Source: Anaerovorax sp. IOR16 (lineage in GTDB: Bacteria; Bacillota; Clostridia; Peptostreptococcales; Anaerovoracaceae). Taken from it: a DNA stretch of 64,000 bases. The stretch spans positions 558,001 to 622,000 of the forward strand of contig NZ_JADQTL010000009.1 of NCBI RefSeq assembly GCF_017168145.1. Direction: 5' to 3'. Positions 1-8,219 of the stretch are shown one piece after another. The position numbers were made by a program, and so were the translations under genes. Every line of letters starts with the position of its first letter. Position 1 is the first letter of the stretch. The notes below the pieces were generated by a model. The model did not search any database. It saw only the letters and a list, made by a program, of their open reading frames with translations, and had not been told where the DNA came from.

Positions 1-1
1 T

Positions 2-67
2 GGGGAAACTTCTTACAATGCTGTGGAGTTTTATGAGAAGGTAGTAAAACCGATCATTAATCTATAA
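2..67 (+). CDS. C-terminal 21 residues of an unidentified phage gene
   Basis: An open frame enters from the left edge and stops with TAA at 65-67. It lies 12 bases before the next gene and on the same strand, so it is probably an early or middle gene of the Mu-like prophage. The visible tail is too short to assign a family. Confidence 0.45.
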   Translation, partial: GETSYNAVEFYEKVVKPIINL

Positions 68-79
68 GGAGGACTGATT

Positions 80-307
80 ATGGCTGTACTGAAATTTAAG
101 ATTGAGCTTACAGCAGAAACAAAGGATATTCAAAAGGCTCTAAAAAACAGAGGTATTACTGTCAATAGAGCCAATACTAATAGATTTATCAAGATGATAC
201 AAAGTGGATGTTTTTCCATAAAGCCAGAGCTTTATGAGGACTTTCCAAAAGACAGGGACACCTTATTGATGCATGGGTTTACTTTTCAGAAAAACAAGGG
301 GGAATGA
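80..307 (+). CDS. Small phage protein of unknown function (75 aa)
   Basis: ATG start preceded by AAGGAGG with good spacing. The product is a charged, soluble 75-residue protein with no membrane segment. I do not recognise the family. It sits between the partial gene at the window edge and another small phage gene, just before the endolysin, in the part of a Mu-like genome that usually carries middle genes and accessory small proteins. Confidence 0.6.
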   Translation: MAVLKFKIELTAETKDIQKALKNRGITVNRANTNRFIKMIQSGCFSIKPELYEDFPKDRDTLLMHGFTFQKNKGE

Positions 308-309
308 AA

Positions 310-621
310 TTGGATAAAAAGAAAAATGTAAGTCCATTTGAAATCTTTGAAAATATAAGCAATGTTATTAAGAATAGGCTCATATCTGAAGCAATTGCCA
401 TGAATCAGAATACAGGCTTCATGGAAAAAGAAGAGTTCGAAGAGAAAATAAAGCAATTAGACAACTGGCAGATTGCAGAAATTTCAAAGGATATAGCTTT
501 ATGGAATGCAGTCAAAGAAACGAATATCAACCTCAGAAGAATGCGAGCTGAGGAAGAACAAAAAAATATAAGTGATGAAATTATTGAAAGCTTAAAAAAG
601 AAAATGAAGGGGGTTCATTAA
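310..621 (+). CDS. Small helical phage protein of unknown function (103 aa)
   Basis: I place the start at TTG 310 because the GGGGGA ribosome binding site (298-303) is 6 bases upstream of it; the in-frame ATG at 304 directly abuts the site. The preceding gene's stop TGA is at 305-307. The protein is predicted mostly helical and highly charged, ending in a Lys-rich tail. No family recognised. The stop lies two bases before the endolysin ATG, so the two are probably co-translated. Confidence 0.6.
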   Translation: MDKKKNVSPFEIFENISNVIKNRLISEAIAMNQNTGFMEKEEFEEKIKQLDNWQIAEISKDIALWNAVKETNINLRRMRAEEEQKNISDEIIESLKKKMKGVH

Positions 622-623
622 CA

Positions 624-1796
624 ATGTTTGAAGTTGAAAAGAAAATAATCGTTGACTTGATTCCAAGTACCAACGGAAATAGACCAGGCTACAAGATGGA
701 ACCAGAATACATAACGGTTCACGACACAGGAAACACCAGTAAAGGTGCTAATGCATATATGCACAGCAGATATATAAAGAATCCGACAACAGGAGCGAGC
801 TGGCACTTTACCGTTGATGATGAAAAGATATACCAGCACCTACCAACCAATGAGAATGGATGGCATGCTGGGGATGGAAGAAACGGAACAGGAAACAGAA
901 AAAGTATAGGTATTGAAATTTGCATGAACTCAGATATCGACAGAGCTAAAGCTGAGAATTTAGCAGCTCAGCTTATAACTTACCTCATGTGGAAGTTTGA
1001 TATCCCTGTTCAAAAGGTTGTTCAGCATAATCACTGGACTGGCAAGAATTGTCCAAGTGTGATTCGCTCAAGGAAAAACGGTTGGCAAAGCTTCATAAAA
1101 CTTATTCAGGAATCAAATACCACACTGACATCCATCATGGGAAATATGGAAGCTAAACTGGCACAGATGGTCACATTCGCACTAAAGGGAAATAAGTCCC
1201 CTGCTCTTCCTTACTGCTCCACTGAGGAACTTGCACAAATATTCATTGAAGAAGCTGAGATTGAAGGAGTTAGAGCTGATGTGGCATGGGCTCAAACCTT
1301 AAAAGAAACTGGATATTTCAAATATGGCGGAATAGTAGTTCCAGAGCAAAACAACTATTCAGGAATTGGAGCCTTAAACGGAAATGGAAAAGGACAGGCA
1401 GCAAGATTTGACAGTCCACGACTTGGAGTAAGAGCACAAATTCAACACCTTAAAGCTTATGCATCTACAGAGCCATTAAAACATGAATGTATTGACCCAA
1501 GATTTTCACTTGTAAAAAGAGGCAGTGCTAAATATGTTGAATGGCTTGGTTATAAAAATAATCCCAATGGAGCTGGTTGGGCTTACCCTGGGGATGGCTA
1601 CGGATACGATATTGTAAAGCTTGTAAATCTCATTGTTAAGGAGCCTGTAAATGAAGCACACTGGGGAGATAAATACATTCAGAAAATGAAAGAACTTGGA
1701 TTAATCTCAGGAGAACACAAGGCACTTGATGAACTCACTTGGGCGGAGTTTGGAGCAGTTACCGTAAAGCTCCTTGATATGTTGGCAAAGCAATAA
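624..1796 (+). CDS. Bifunctional endolysin: N-acetylmuramoyl-L-alanine amidase plus glucosaminidase
   Basis: Lysis enzyme of the prophage, 390 aa, without a signal peptide. Residues about 10-150 form an Amidase_2 (PGRP-like) domain: VHDTG with the zinc-ligand candidate His33, HAGDG near 81, IGIEI near 95, and HNHW...CPS near 135-145 supplying the remaining zinc ligands. Residues about 195-335 resemble a glucosaminidase domain, with the candidate catalytic Glu in QTLKETG (about 228) and the NNYSGIGA stretch. The last 45 residues look like a single SLH-like repeat (WGDKYIQKMKELGLISG, then WAEF), possibly for wall attachment. Lack of a signal peptide fits export through a phage holin; holin-like genes follow at 2308 and 2761. 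Confidence 0.88.
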   Translation: MFEVEKKIIVDLIPSTNGNRPGYKMEPEYITVHDTGNTSKGANAYMHSRYIKNPTTGASWHFTVDDEKIYQHLPTNENGWHAGDGRNGTGNRKSIGIEICMNSDIDRAKAENLAAQLITYLMWKFDIPVQKVVQHNHWTGKNCPSVIRSRKNGWQSFIKLIQESNTTLTSIMGNMEAKLAQMVTFALKGNKSPALPYCSTEELAQIFIEEAEIEGVRADVAWAQTLKETGYFKYGGIVVPEQNNYSGIGALNGNGKGQAARFDSPRLGVRAQIQHLKAYASTEPLKHECIDPRFSLVKRGSAKYVEWLGYKNNPNGAGWAYPGDGYGYDIVKLVNLIVKEPVNEAHWGDKYIQKMKELGLISGEHKALDELTWAEFGAVTVKLLDMLAKQ

Positions 1797-1859
1797 TCAA
1801 GATATGTATTACTTGATTTCTAAATCCGAATAATGTACAGTTAAGGTGGTGATTCGCAT

Positions 1860-2168
1860 TTGGATGAAAAATGGATGGGCGAACTTACAGTTGAAATGTT
1901 ACCAGAAGTATATAAGGAATTAGCAAGGGTTGTAGGTGTTAATGGGCTTTTATCTCTCACGAAAGAATTTGGTGGAATCAGGCTGTATATTCCGAAAAGA
2001 GACAAACTAATTCGTACCATCAGAGATAGTAATATTAGAAACGAATATCCGAATATGACTTACAAAGAATTGGCGATAAGATATAACCTTTCGGAATCTC
2101 GAGTAAGGGAAATATTAAATGACAAAGAAGTGGATGGACAACTAAATATATTTGATATATCCCTTTAA
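1860..2168 (+). CDS. Mor-family transcription activator
   Basis: A 102-residue protein of the Mor/C family, the activators that switch Mu from middle to late transcription by binding next to the late promoter. The family is recognisable from the N-terminal dimerisation half (LPEVYKELARVVG, GLLSLTKEFGG, the YIPK strand) and the C-terminal helix-turn-helix (YKELAIRYNLSESRVREIL). The start is TTG at 1860, with AAGGTGGTG at 1843-1851 as ribosome binding site. It sits immediately upstream of a terminator-like hairpin and the holin-to-tail operon, so it probably drives the large late operon that follows. Only one Mor/C family member is visible; a second could lie left of the window. Confidence 0.85.
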   Translation: MDEKWMGELTVEMLPEVYKELARVVGVNGLLSLTKEFGGIRLYIPKRDKLIRTIRDSNIRNEYPNMTYKELAIRYNLSESRVREILNDKEVDGQLNIFDISL

Positions 2169-2239
2169 ATTCAACGGTGAATTGCTCAAATTAATATCTC
2201 ATGGGCTATGAATTTAAAGTACTAGATAATATTGGTAAT

Positions 2240-2277
2240 ATACCAGTAGAGACAAACGTCTTTGCTGGTATTTTTTT
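2240..2277 (+). terminator. Intrinsic terminator after the Mor-like gene
   Basis: Arms ATACCAG (2240-2246) and CTGGTAT (2265-2271) close a hairpin with an inner GAC/GTC pairing and are followed by a run of seven T. It separates the regulatory gene from the late operon, which must then start from a promoter in 2169-2307 or upstream by readthrough. No clear sigma-A -35 box is visible here, as expected for an activator-dependent late promoter. Confidence 0.7.
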
Positions 2278-2307
2278 ATTTCAAAAAATTAAAAGGGGGA
2301 TGCACAG

Positions 2308-2751
2308 ATGCAAGAACTTCAAAGCACGCTAAACGAAACATTGATAAGCATAGGGATAGCATGCATTACACTTGCTGGAGCTTATGCGACCTTCTATCTT
2401 AGAAGGCTGACTGAAAAGCTGAAGCTTGAAACTGAAAAGATTCAAGATGACAGACAAAAGGAGCTTGTCATTGAAGCACTTTACAGGCTTGATGATGTGG
2501 CAAGTAAAACAGTGTCAGCAATCGAACAAACAGCAGCAGACATCATCAGAAAAGATATTTCTATTTCAGATGGGGACAGAAAAGAAAAGCTTCAGGAATT
2601 AGGAATCAGAGCCTACGACCAGATTATTAAAACACTTGAGCCTGAATATGTGAAAGCTCTTAATGAAAGCCTTGGAGACTTTGAGGGCTATGTAAAGAGC
2701 ACTATTGAGGACAAAGTTAGACTTATGAAAGAAGAAAAGCACAAGGCTTAA
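2308..2751 (+). CDS. Phage holin, LLH-like
   Basis: 147 aa with one N-terminal membrane segment (about residues 10-32, ISIGIACITLAGAYATFYL) followed by a long charged helical domain. This resembles LLH-family holins, which permeabilise the membrane to release the endolysin. ATG start with a GGGGGA site upstream. It is the first gene after the terminator and Mor-like gene, so it would be the first late gene. The assignment rests on topology, context and resemblance of the cytoplasmic half to the LLH family rather than on catalytic residues. Confidence 0.65.
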   Translation: MQELQSTLNETLISIGIACITLAGAYATFYLRRLTEKLKLETEKIQDDRQKELVIEALYRLDDVASKTVSAIEQTAADIIRKDISISDGDRKEKLQELGIRAYDQIIKTLEPEYVKALNESLGDFEGYVKSTIEDKVRLMKEEKHKA

Positions 2752-2760
2752 GATGGTGGG

Positions 2761-3093
2761 ATGATGAATGTGGATGCGGTAATTTTAGGACTAATACCAG
2801 GAACGGTTGTAGGCATAATTGGTTTTTTCTTGGTGAAGACCCTTAAGGACATTGAAGGCAAAATAAACAGGAATGAAGTGGCTACTGGTAACAATGAGAA
2901 AAAGCTTGAAAGTGTAGAAGAAAAGCTCACAGAAAAGATTGATAATGTAGGCAAAGAACTCTCAGAGCATAAGGAACTTGTGCAAAGAGATTTTATAACT
3001 AAACAAGAACATGCTAGAACGTATGGAGAAATAAGTAAAAAATTAGACAAAATACAAGATTATTTGATGCAACTTGTGAAAGAGAGGAGATAA
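2761..3093 (+). CDS. Membrane-anchored coiled-coil protein (Mu gp25/DUF2730-like position)
   Basis: 110 aa: a hydrophobic N-terminal segment (about residues 6-27, ILGLIPGTVVGIIGFFLV) followed by a long heptad-like charged helix to the C terminus. This topology occurs both in haemolysin XhlA-like lysis accessory proteins and in Mu gp25-type proteins, and the position just before the gp26/gp27-like genes favours the latter. It follows the holin by 9 bases. Function not proven by sequence. Confidence 0.55.
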   Translation: MMNVDAVILGLIPGTVVGIIGFFLVKTLKDIEGKINRNEVATGNNEKKLESVEEKLTEKIDNVGKELSEHKELVQRDFITKQEHARTYGEISKKLDKIQDYLMQLVKERR

Positions 3094-3097
3094 AAAC

Positions 3098-3427
3098 ATG
3101 AATAAATCAATACAAGCTGTATCGGCAGCGGATTTTAAAAGAACTAATGGCATTATCATGCGAACTGTAGCCAATGTGTTTAGTACAAGGTTCTTTGAAA
3201 TCTATGAGCTTGAAGCAGCACTTAAGGCAAGGAATATTGATGATGTAGAGATTAATGAAAGTCTCGATTATCTGGAAGGCAAAGGCTACATAGAAGTAAG
3301 ACACATTGAAACTAAAAACACTGTAAGACTTTGCGACATGGACAGAGAGGATGTCGAGGTAAAGCTTTCTAGTGAAGGAAAACTTGTTGTCCTTTCCATA
3401 AAGCCAGATGATGGGATTGATATGTAA
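3098..3427 (+). CDS. Winged-helix small protein (Mu gp26-like position)
   Basis: 109 aa with a winged-helix pattern: helix around residues 15-30, helix FEIYELEAALKARNIDD, then the recognition-like stretch INESLDYLEGKGYIEVR and a beta wing. In many Mu-like phages a protein of this kind stands between gp25 and the small terminase gp27. It could assist packaging or regulate transcription; the sequence does not decide. Gene spacing is 4 bases upstream and 11 bases downstream, consistent with one operon. Confidence 0.6.
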   Translation: MNKSIQAVSAADFKRTNGIIMRTVANVFSTRFFEIYELEAALKARNIDDVEINESLDYLEGKGYIEVRHIETKNTVRLCDMDREDVEVKLSSEGKLVVLSIKPDDGIDM

Positions 3428-3438
3428 GGGATGATTAC

Positions 3439-4005
3439 ATGGGAAAAGAAAGGCAGAGAACGAGAATATCAAGCAAGATAGATAGGCTTCCTGAAGAAAT
3501 CAAAAGCAAAATTGATGATATGCTCCTTGATACCAGTATCACCTATGAGGAGATATCAGAGTGGCTCTTCGAAGAATGTGGCGAAGAAATCAGCAAGAGC
3601 TCTGTTGGGAGATATGCACTAAGGACTAACAAGGCAACTCAAAGACTGCTTGAAATCCAACAACAAACTAATCAACTGGTTAAAGCCATCAGAGCCAATC
3701 CAGACGAAGATTATACTGGTGCAGCTACACATATGTTAATGGGTGGTTTAATAGAAAAAATGGCAAATGCTGAAGAGGAATTTAGCAACATGCCACTTGA
3801 TAAAGTTGGAAGACTTGTTGTTGCAGTATCAAGAACCGAAGCATATAAAAGAAAAATCAAACATGATATGAAGAAAAAAGCCGAGCTTGCATTTGAAGAA
3901 ATGGAAGAAGAGCTTATGAAGCTTATTAAGTCAGACCCAAGCCTTGCCACAGAACTTAAGGCGGTACTTGAAAAAGCAAAGACGAAGGTGACCAGCGATG
4001 ATTAA
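3439..4005 (+). CDS. Small terminase subunit, DUF3486/Mu gp27 family
   Basis: 188 aa. The N-terminal third is a DNA-binding domain (IDRLPEEIKSKIDDML, then TYEEISEWLFEECGEEISKSSVGRYA), typical of the DUF3486 family of Mu-like small terminase subunits, which recognise DNA for packaging. The rest is long alpha-helix suited to oligomerisation. It overlaps the large terminase gene by 8 bases, as expected for a translationally coupled terminase pair. Confidence 0.82.
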   Translation: MGKERQRTRISSKIDRLPEEIKSKIDDMLLDTSITYEEISEWLFEECGEEISKSSVGRYALRTNKATQRLLEIQQQTNQLVKAIRANPDEDYTGAATHMLMGGLIEKMANAEEEFSNMPLDKVGRLVVAVSRTEAYKRKIKHDMKKKAELAFEEMEEELMKLIKSDPSLATELKAVLEKAKTKVTSDD

Positions 4006-5764
4006 ATTAGATGATTATATAAGACAGCTTGAAAATACTGACGAAGACGTTGAAATAAAACAGGATAAAGAATACCAAAAGAATTTATTCGAGCAATATG
4101 TCACTAAAGGAAATGACCATAAAGAGCTTAGAGCGGAACTGCTAAAGGAGTACCGAAAAGGAGCTTCTCTCACAGGAGAAAAAGGACTAAGAAAAAGACT
4201 GGGAGCCATAGACCTTGCATACTTTGGAAGAGCCTACCTCCCCCACTACTTCATAAGAGAATCTCCTGAGTTTCATAATGAGCTGGATGAAATATGGTCT
4301 AAAGGTGTTTTAAAGGGCATGAATCCCTTTGTATCTTCTAAAAAGATATCAAGGGAAAAAGGATGCAGACGTGGGATAGCTGCTCCTCGTGGACATGCGA
4401 AGTCAACAAACTTCACATTCAAAGACACGCTTCATGCCATAGTTTACGAATACAAGCACTACCCTATTATATTATCTGATAGCTCCGATCAAGCGGAAGG
4501 GTTCCTTGCAGATATCAAAACAGAGCTTGAAGATAACAAGGCTATCCATGAGGACTTTGGAAACTTAAAAGGTAAAAAAGTATGGAAAACAGGAGTTATC
4601 CTCACATCAACAGATATCAAAGTCGAAGCTATCGGCTCAGGGAAAAAGATAAGAGGTAGAAGGCACAGAAACTGGAGACCTGACCTTATCGTCCTTGATG
4701 ATGTTGAGAATGACGAAAATGTAAACACTCCAGAGCAAAGAAAGAAGCTGGAAAACTGGTTTTATAAAGCGGTGTCCAAGGCTGGGGATACATACACAGA
4801 TATTGTCTATATAGGAACAATACTTCACTCAGATTCTTTACTTTCAAAGGTTTTAAGAAATCCTGAATATCACTGTGTAAAATACCGAGGGGTCATCAGC
4901 TTCGCTGAGAACCAAAACCTTTGGGATGTATGGGAAACCATATACACTGACCTTGAAAATCCAGCAAGACAGGAAGATGCCAAGGAGTTCTTTGACGCAA
5001 ACAAGGAAGAAATGCTTGAGGGTACTAGCGTTTTATGGGAGGCAAAGCTTTCATATTACGACTTGATGATAGTAAGAATCTCTGAAGGTGAAGCATCCTT
5101 TAACAGTGAGATTCAGAATGACCCTATTGACCCTGATTCATGTACCTTTAACGAAGAATGGTTCGATTTTTACGAGGATAGTGACGTTGACTTTTCACTT
5201 CCTGACTTTATATTCATTGGTGCAAATGACCCTTCTCTAGGGAAAAACAAGAAAAGTGATACCTCTGCCATCATAGCTCTAGCAAAGAACCTCAAGACTG
5301 GATATATGTATGTGGTTGAGGCAAGCGTTGAAAAAAGGAAACCAGATGCAATCATTGAGGATTCAATTGAAATGCAGAAAAGACTCAAAAGAGATTTTAA
5401 CAAAGGGTTCTTTAAGTTTGGAGTTGAGTCCATTCAGTTCCAGCACTTTTTCAAAGACATAATGGCTGAAAGAAGTCGTCAAGCTGGAGAAATGCTCCCT
5501 ATTGAAGAAATCTACAATTTACAATCAAAGCACCTAAGAATCGAAAGTACACAGCCATTTGTCAAAAACAAATATGTTAAATTTAGCAAGAAACATAAGA
5601 CTTTACTCAAGCAGATGCTTGAATACCCAATGGGCAAAAATGATGATGCTCCTGACACTTTTGAAATGGCTTTAAGAATAGCTCTACAGATAAAAGGCAG
5701 CACAAAGGTAGATTACAAGTCAGTTATCTCAAGAGCCTTAAGATTTAAAAAAGGAGCGTATTAA
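3998..5764 (+). CDS. Large terminase subunit, Mu gp28-like
   Basis: 588 aa DNA-packaging motor. The ATPase half shows an atypical P-loop, APRGHAKST (about residues 128-136), and a Walker B LIVLDDVEND (about 229-238). The C-terminal RNase H-like nuclease begins at FIGANDPSLG (about 406), with the metal-binding Asp in NDPS, followed by SDTSAI; further acidic residues lie near the C terminus. Length is normal for the gp28 family. It overlaps the small subunit upstream and is followed by the portal after 14 bases. In Mu-type phages this enzyme packages by headful from a site in the left end. Confidence 0.9.
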   Translation: MIKLDDYIRQLENTDEDVEIKQDKEYQKNLFEQYVTKGNDHKELRAELLKEYRKGASLTGEKGLRKRLGAIDLAYFGRAYLPHYFIRESPEFHNELDEIWSKGVLKGMNPFVSSKKISREKGCRRGIAAPRGHAKSTNFTFKDTLHAIVYEYKHYPIILSDSSDQAEGFLADIKTELEDNKAIHEDFGNLKGKKVWKTGVILTSTDIKVEAIGSGKKIRGRRHRNWRPDLIVLDDVENDENVNTPEQRKKLENWFYKAVSKAGDTYTDIVYIGTILHSDSLLSKVLRNPEYHCVKYRGVISFAENQNLWDVWETIYTDLENPARQEDAKEFFDANKEEMLEGTSVLWEAKLSYYDLMIVRISEGEASFNSEIQNDPIDPDSCTFNEEWFDFYEDSDVDFSLPDFIFIGANDPSLGKNKKSDTSAIIALAKNLKTGYMYVVEASVEKRKPDAIIEDSIEMQKRLKRDFNKGFFKFGVESIQFQHFFKDIMAERSRQAGEMLPIEEIYNLQSKHLRIESTQPFVKNKYVKFSKKHKTLLKQMLEYPMGKNDDAPDTFEMALRIALQIKGSTKVDYKSVISRALRFKKGAY

Positions 5765-5778
5765 GGAGGTGAGGATTC

Positions 5779-7374
5779 TTGATAAAAAAAGCATTTAACT
5801 ACATTCAAAGCAAATTCACAAAACCCATTATGGAAGAAGTTGCAGCAGTTCAGGTGCAAGACAAATACTCCACTTATCCATCAAATGGATTGACTCCTGC
5901 AAGACTGGCACAGATTTTCAGGGAGGCAGATTCAGGAGATGCACTCAGACAGATGGAGCTCTTTGAGGAAATGGAAGAGAAAGACCCTCACCTATTCTCA
6001 CAGCTTCAAACTCGTAAAAATGCAGTGACAGGGCTTGACTTTGAGGTAATCCCCTTCTCTGATGATGAATATGACAAAAGGATTGCTGATTTTGTAAAGG
6101 AAGAGATTGAGAGTATTGAATCTATAGAGGATGTATTCTTAGACCTCTTGGATGCAATAGGCAAAGGAATTGCCACGAGTGAAATTATATGGGGTACAGA
6201 TGGCGGAAAGTATGTCATTGATGATATTAAGTGGAGACATCAAAAGAAGTTCTTCTGGGATGAAAATGACACATTGAAAGTCATGACTGAAGAGCAGCCA
6301 ATGGGAATAGAACTTCCTAAAAACAAGTTCATTATCCATAGATACAAGGCACGCTCTGGACATCCTTCTCGTGCTGGTGTGCTTCGAGTGGTGGCTTGGA
6401 TGTATTTGTTCAAGAACTATGATGTCAAGGACTGGGTTTCCTTCTGTGAAGTCTTTGGGATGCCTTTAAGACTTGGGAAGTATAATCCTTCAGCATCTGA
6501 GGAAGACAAGGAAGCTTTAATGAGGGCTCTTGTGATGCTTGGCACTGATGCTGCTGGAATCATACCAGATAATACAGAGATTGAATTCAAGGAGAGCTCA
6601 AAGACAACCTCAATCAATGTCTATGAATCCCTAGCGAGATTCTGTGACGAGCAAATGTCAAAGGCGATACTCGGTCAAACACTAACCTCAGACAGTGGCG
6701 GTGGCTCCTATGCACAAAGCAAGACCCACAATGAAGTAAGACATGACCTCACTGTGGCGGACTGTAAAGCTTTAGCTTCTACCATCAGGAGAGATTTAAT
6801 AAGACCTCTTGTACTTTTCAACTTTGGAGAGGATAAAAGGATTCCTTATTTAAGATTTGACTGTGAAGAAGCTGGAGACTTGAAGGAAACAGCGGAGATA
6901 TATGACACGCTGATAAATAAGATAGGTCTTAAGATAGCATCCGCTCACATTTATAAAAAGTTCAGTATACCAAAGCCAGAAGCTAATGAGGATGTGATTG
7001 TTCCTCCAAGTATGAGGAGTTCGCAAATGGAGCTTAAGAACCAATTAAAAGTATTGAAAGATGATACTGCAAAGGAACCTACAAAAGAGGAACTCGACAA
7101 GCTCTCTATCGACTATCAAAAGAAGATTGATAAGCTGATAGATTACTCAGTGAAGGAAAGCTCTCAAGTATTTATGAAGATATTTGAGCCAGTATTAAAT
7201 CTTGTGAACTCTTCTAGCTCTTTGGAAGAAATCAAAGAAACACTTCAAAATGACAAAATGGTTCAAAAACTATATGAATCAATGGACTGTGAGGAGCTTG
7301 AGGAACTGCTTCATAAGGTGATGTTTTATTCAGATATGCTGGGAAGGATGAAGGAAAATGAAAGACCTGATTAA
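5779..7374 (+). CDS. Portal protein, DUF935/Mu gp29 family
   Basis: 531 aa. Matches the DUF935 portal family: the ARLAQIFREADSGDALRQMELFEEMEEKDPHLFSQL-type N terminus, AVTGLDFEV, the RHQKKFFWD strand and the AILGQTLTSDSGGGSYAQSKTHNEV region near residue 300. The portal forms the dodecameric ring at the capsid vertex through which DNA passes. Start is TTG 5779, with AAGGAGGT at 5763-5770 as a strong ribosome binding site. The 3' end overlaps the minor head gene by 17 bases. Confidence 0.9.
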   Translation: MIKKAFNYIQSKFTKPIMEEVAAVQVQDKYSTYPSNGLTPARLAQIFREADSGDALRQMELFEEMEEKDPHLFSQLQTRKNAVTGLDFEVIPFSDDEYDKRIADFVKEEIESIESIEDVFLDLLDAIGKGIATSEIIWGTDGGKYVIDDIKWRHQKKFFWDENDTLKVMTEEQPMGIELPKNKFIIHRYKARSGHPSRAGVLRVVAWMYLFKNYDVKDWVSFCEVFGMPLRLGKYNPSASEEDKEALMRALVMLGTDAAGIIPDNTEIEFKESSKTTSINVYESLARFCDEQMSKAILGQTLTSDSGGGSYAQSKTHNEVRHDLTVADCKALASTIRRDLIRPLVLFNFGEDKRIPYLRFDCEEAGDLKETAEIYDTLINKIGLKIASAHIYKKFSIPKPEANEDVIVPPSMRSSQMELKNQLKVLKDDTAKEPTKEELDKLSIDYQKKIDKLIDYSVKESSQVFMKIFEPVLNLVNSSSSLEEIKETLQNDKMVQKLYESMDCEELEELLHKVMFYSDMLGRMKENERPD

Positions 7375-8089
7375 GCTATTAGGCAAGCCTCTAAAGTTTG
7401 AGGAAGCCATAGAATACTTTGGGGATAAGCTTCCTGTAACCTCAAAAGAGTTTTACAAAATATCTGAAGAATACAAAGCCTTAGCCTTTACTGTATCAGG
7501 CTATAGTCGAATACAAGTCCTTAATAAGTTTCACGAGGTGCTTTTAAAAGCCATAGAAGATGGAACCACTATGGAGCAGTTCAGAAAGGATATGAATGAG
7601 TTTCTTGAAACAAAAGGTTACACAGGGATTACAAGCTTTCAAGCTGATAATATCTTTAGAACCAATGTACAGACTGCCTATGCAGTAGGTCATCACAAGC
7701 AAATGACAGACCCAACGGTGATGAAGCTAAGACCCTACTGGCAGTATGATGCAGTCAATGACAATAAAACGAGGCTATCACACAGGGCTATGGATGGAAG
7801 AGTCTACAGAGCTGATGACCCTGTTTGGGATACTTGGTATCCTCCCAATGGTTATAGATGCAGATGTGGAGTCAGGACTCTATCAGAAAGGCAAGTAAAA
7901 CAGCAAGGCTTGAAGGTAGAGAGTGAAATGCCAAGAGCAGGAGTTGTGAACGGAGTGTTTGTCAATATACTTCCTGACCACAACTTTAATACAAACCCTG
8001 CCAAGACTCCTTTTAAACCTGACTTAAAAGACTATCCAGAAAGCTTTAAAAAGGCATTTAACAAAAGACAAACCTCAAAACCAAAATAA
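7358..8089 (+). CDS. Phage minor head morphogenesis protein, Mu F (gp30) family
   Basis: 243 aa. The hallmark is the C-terminal block RTNVQTAYAVGHHKQM, YWQYDAVNDNKTRLSHRAMDG, then WYPPNGYRCRCGVRTL, typical of the Mu F/SPP1 gp7 family that associates with the portal. The Cys-x-Cys pair near the PPNGYRCRC motif is characteristic. Somewhat short for the family because there is no additional C-terminal domain. The next 130 bases are the only sizeable gap in the structural operon. Confidence 0.88.
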   Translation: MKDLIKLLGKPLKFEEAIEYFGDKLPVTSKEFYKISEEYKALAFTVSGYSRIQVLNKFHEVLLKAIEDGTTMEQFRKDMNEFLETKGYTGITSFQADNIFRTNVQTAYAVGHHKQMTDPTVMKLRPYWQYDAVNDNKTRLSHRAMDGRVYRADDPVWDTWYPPNGYRCRCGVRTLSERQVKQQGLKVESEMPRAGVVNGVFVNILPDHNFNTNPAKTPFKPDLKDYPESFKKAFNKRQTSKPK

Positions 8090-8150
8090 AAGCCCTGTAT
8101 TGAGTTTTTAGGCTTGGACAACCAAACATACCACTCAATAAAATAACATG

Positions 8151-8190
8151 CGTTATCACGCGTGATAACGGGGTTATTTAACGAGATAAC
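8151..8190. promoter_or_regulatory. Perfect 20-bp palindrome with extra half-sites in the head operon
   Basis: CGTTATCACGCGTGATAACG (8151-8170) is a perfect palindrome. Another GTTAT (8173-8177) and GATAAC (8185-8190) follow, so GTTATC-type half-sites occur four times in 40 bases. It lies in the 130-base gap (8090-8219) between the minor head gene and the protease gene. This looks like an operator or other protein-binding site rather than a terminator, because there is no T-run. Confidence 0.6.
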
Positions 8191-8219
8191 TTTATAGAAA
8201 GGGGTGGAAAATCTATCCT

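Noticed and set aside
8151-8170. Palindrome as a Mu strong gyrase site
   Set aside because: No clear match to the gyrase site consensus and it lies at the wrong gene boundary; kept as an unassigned site.
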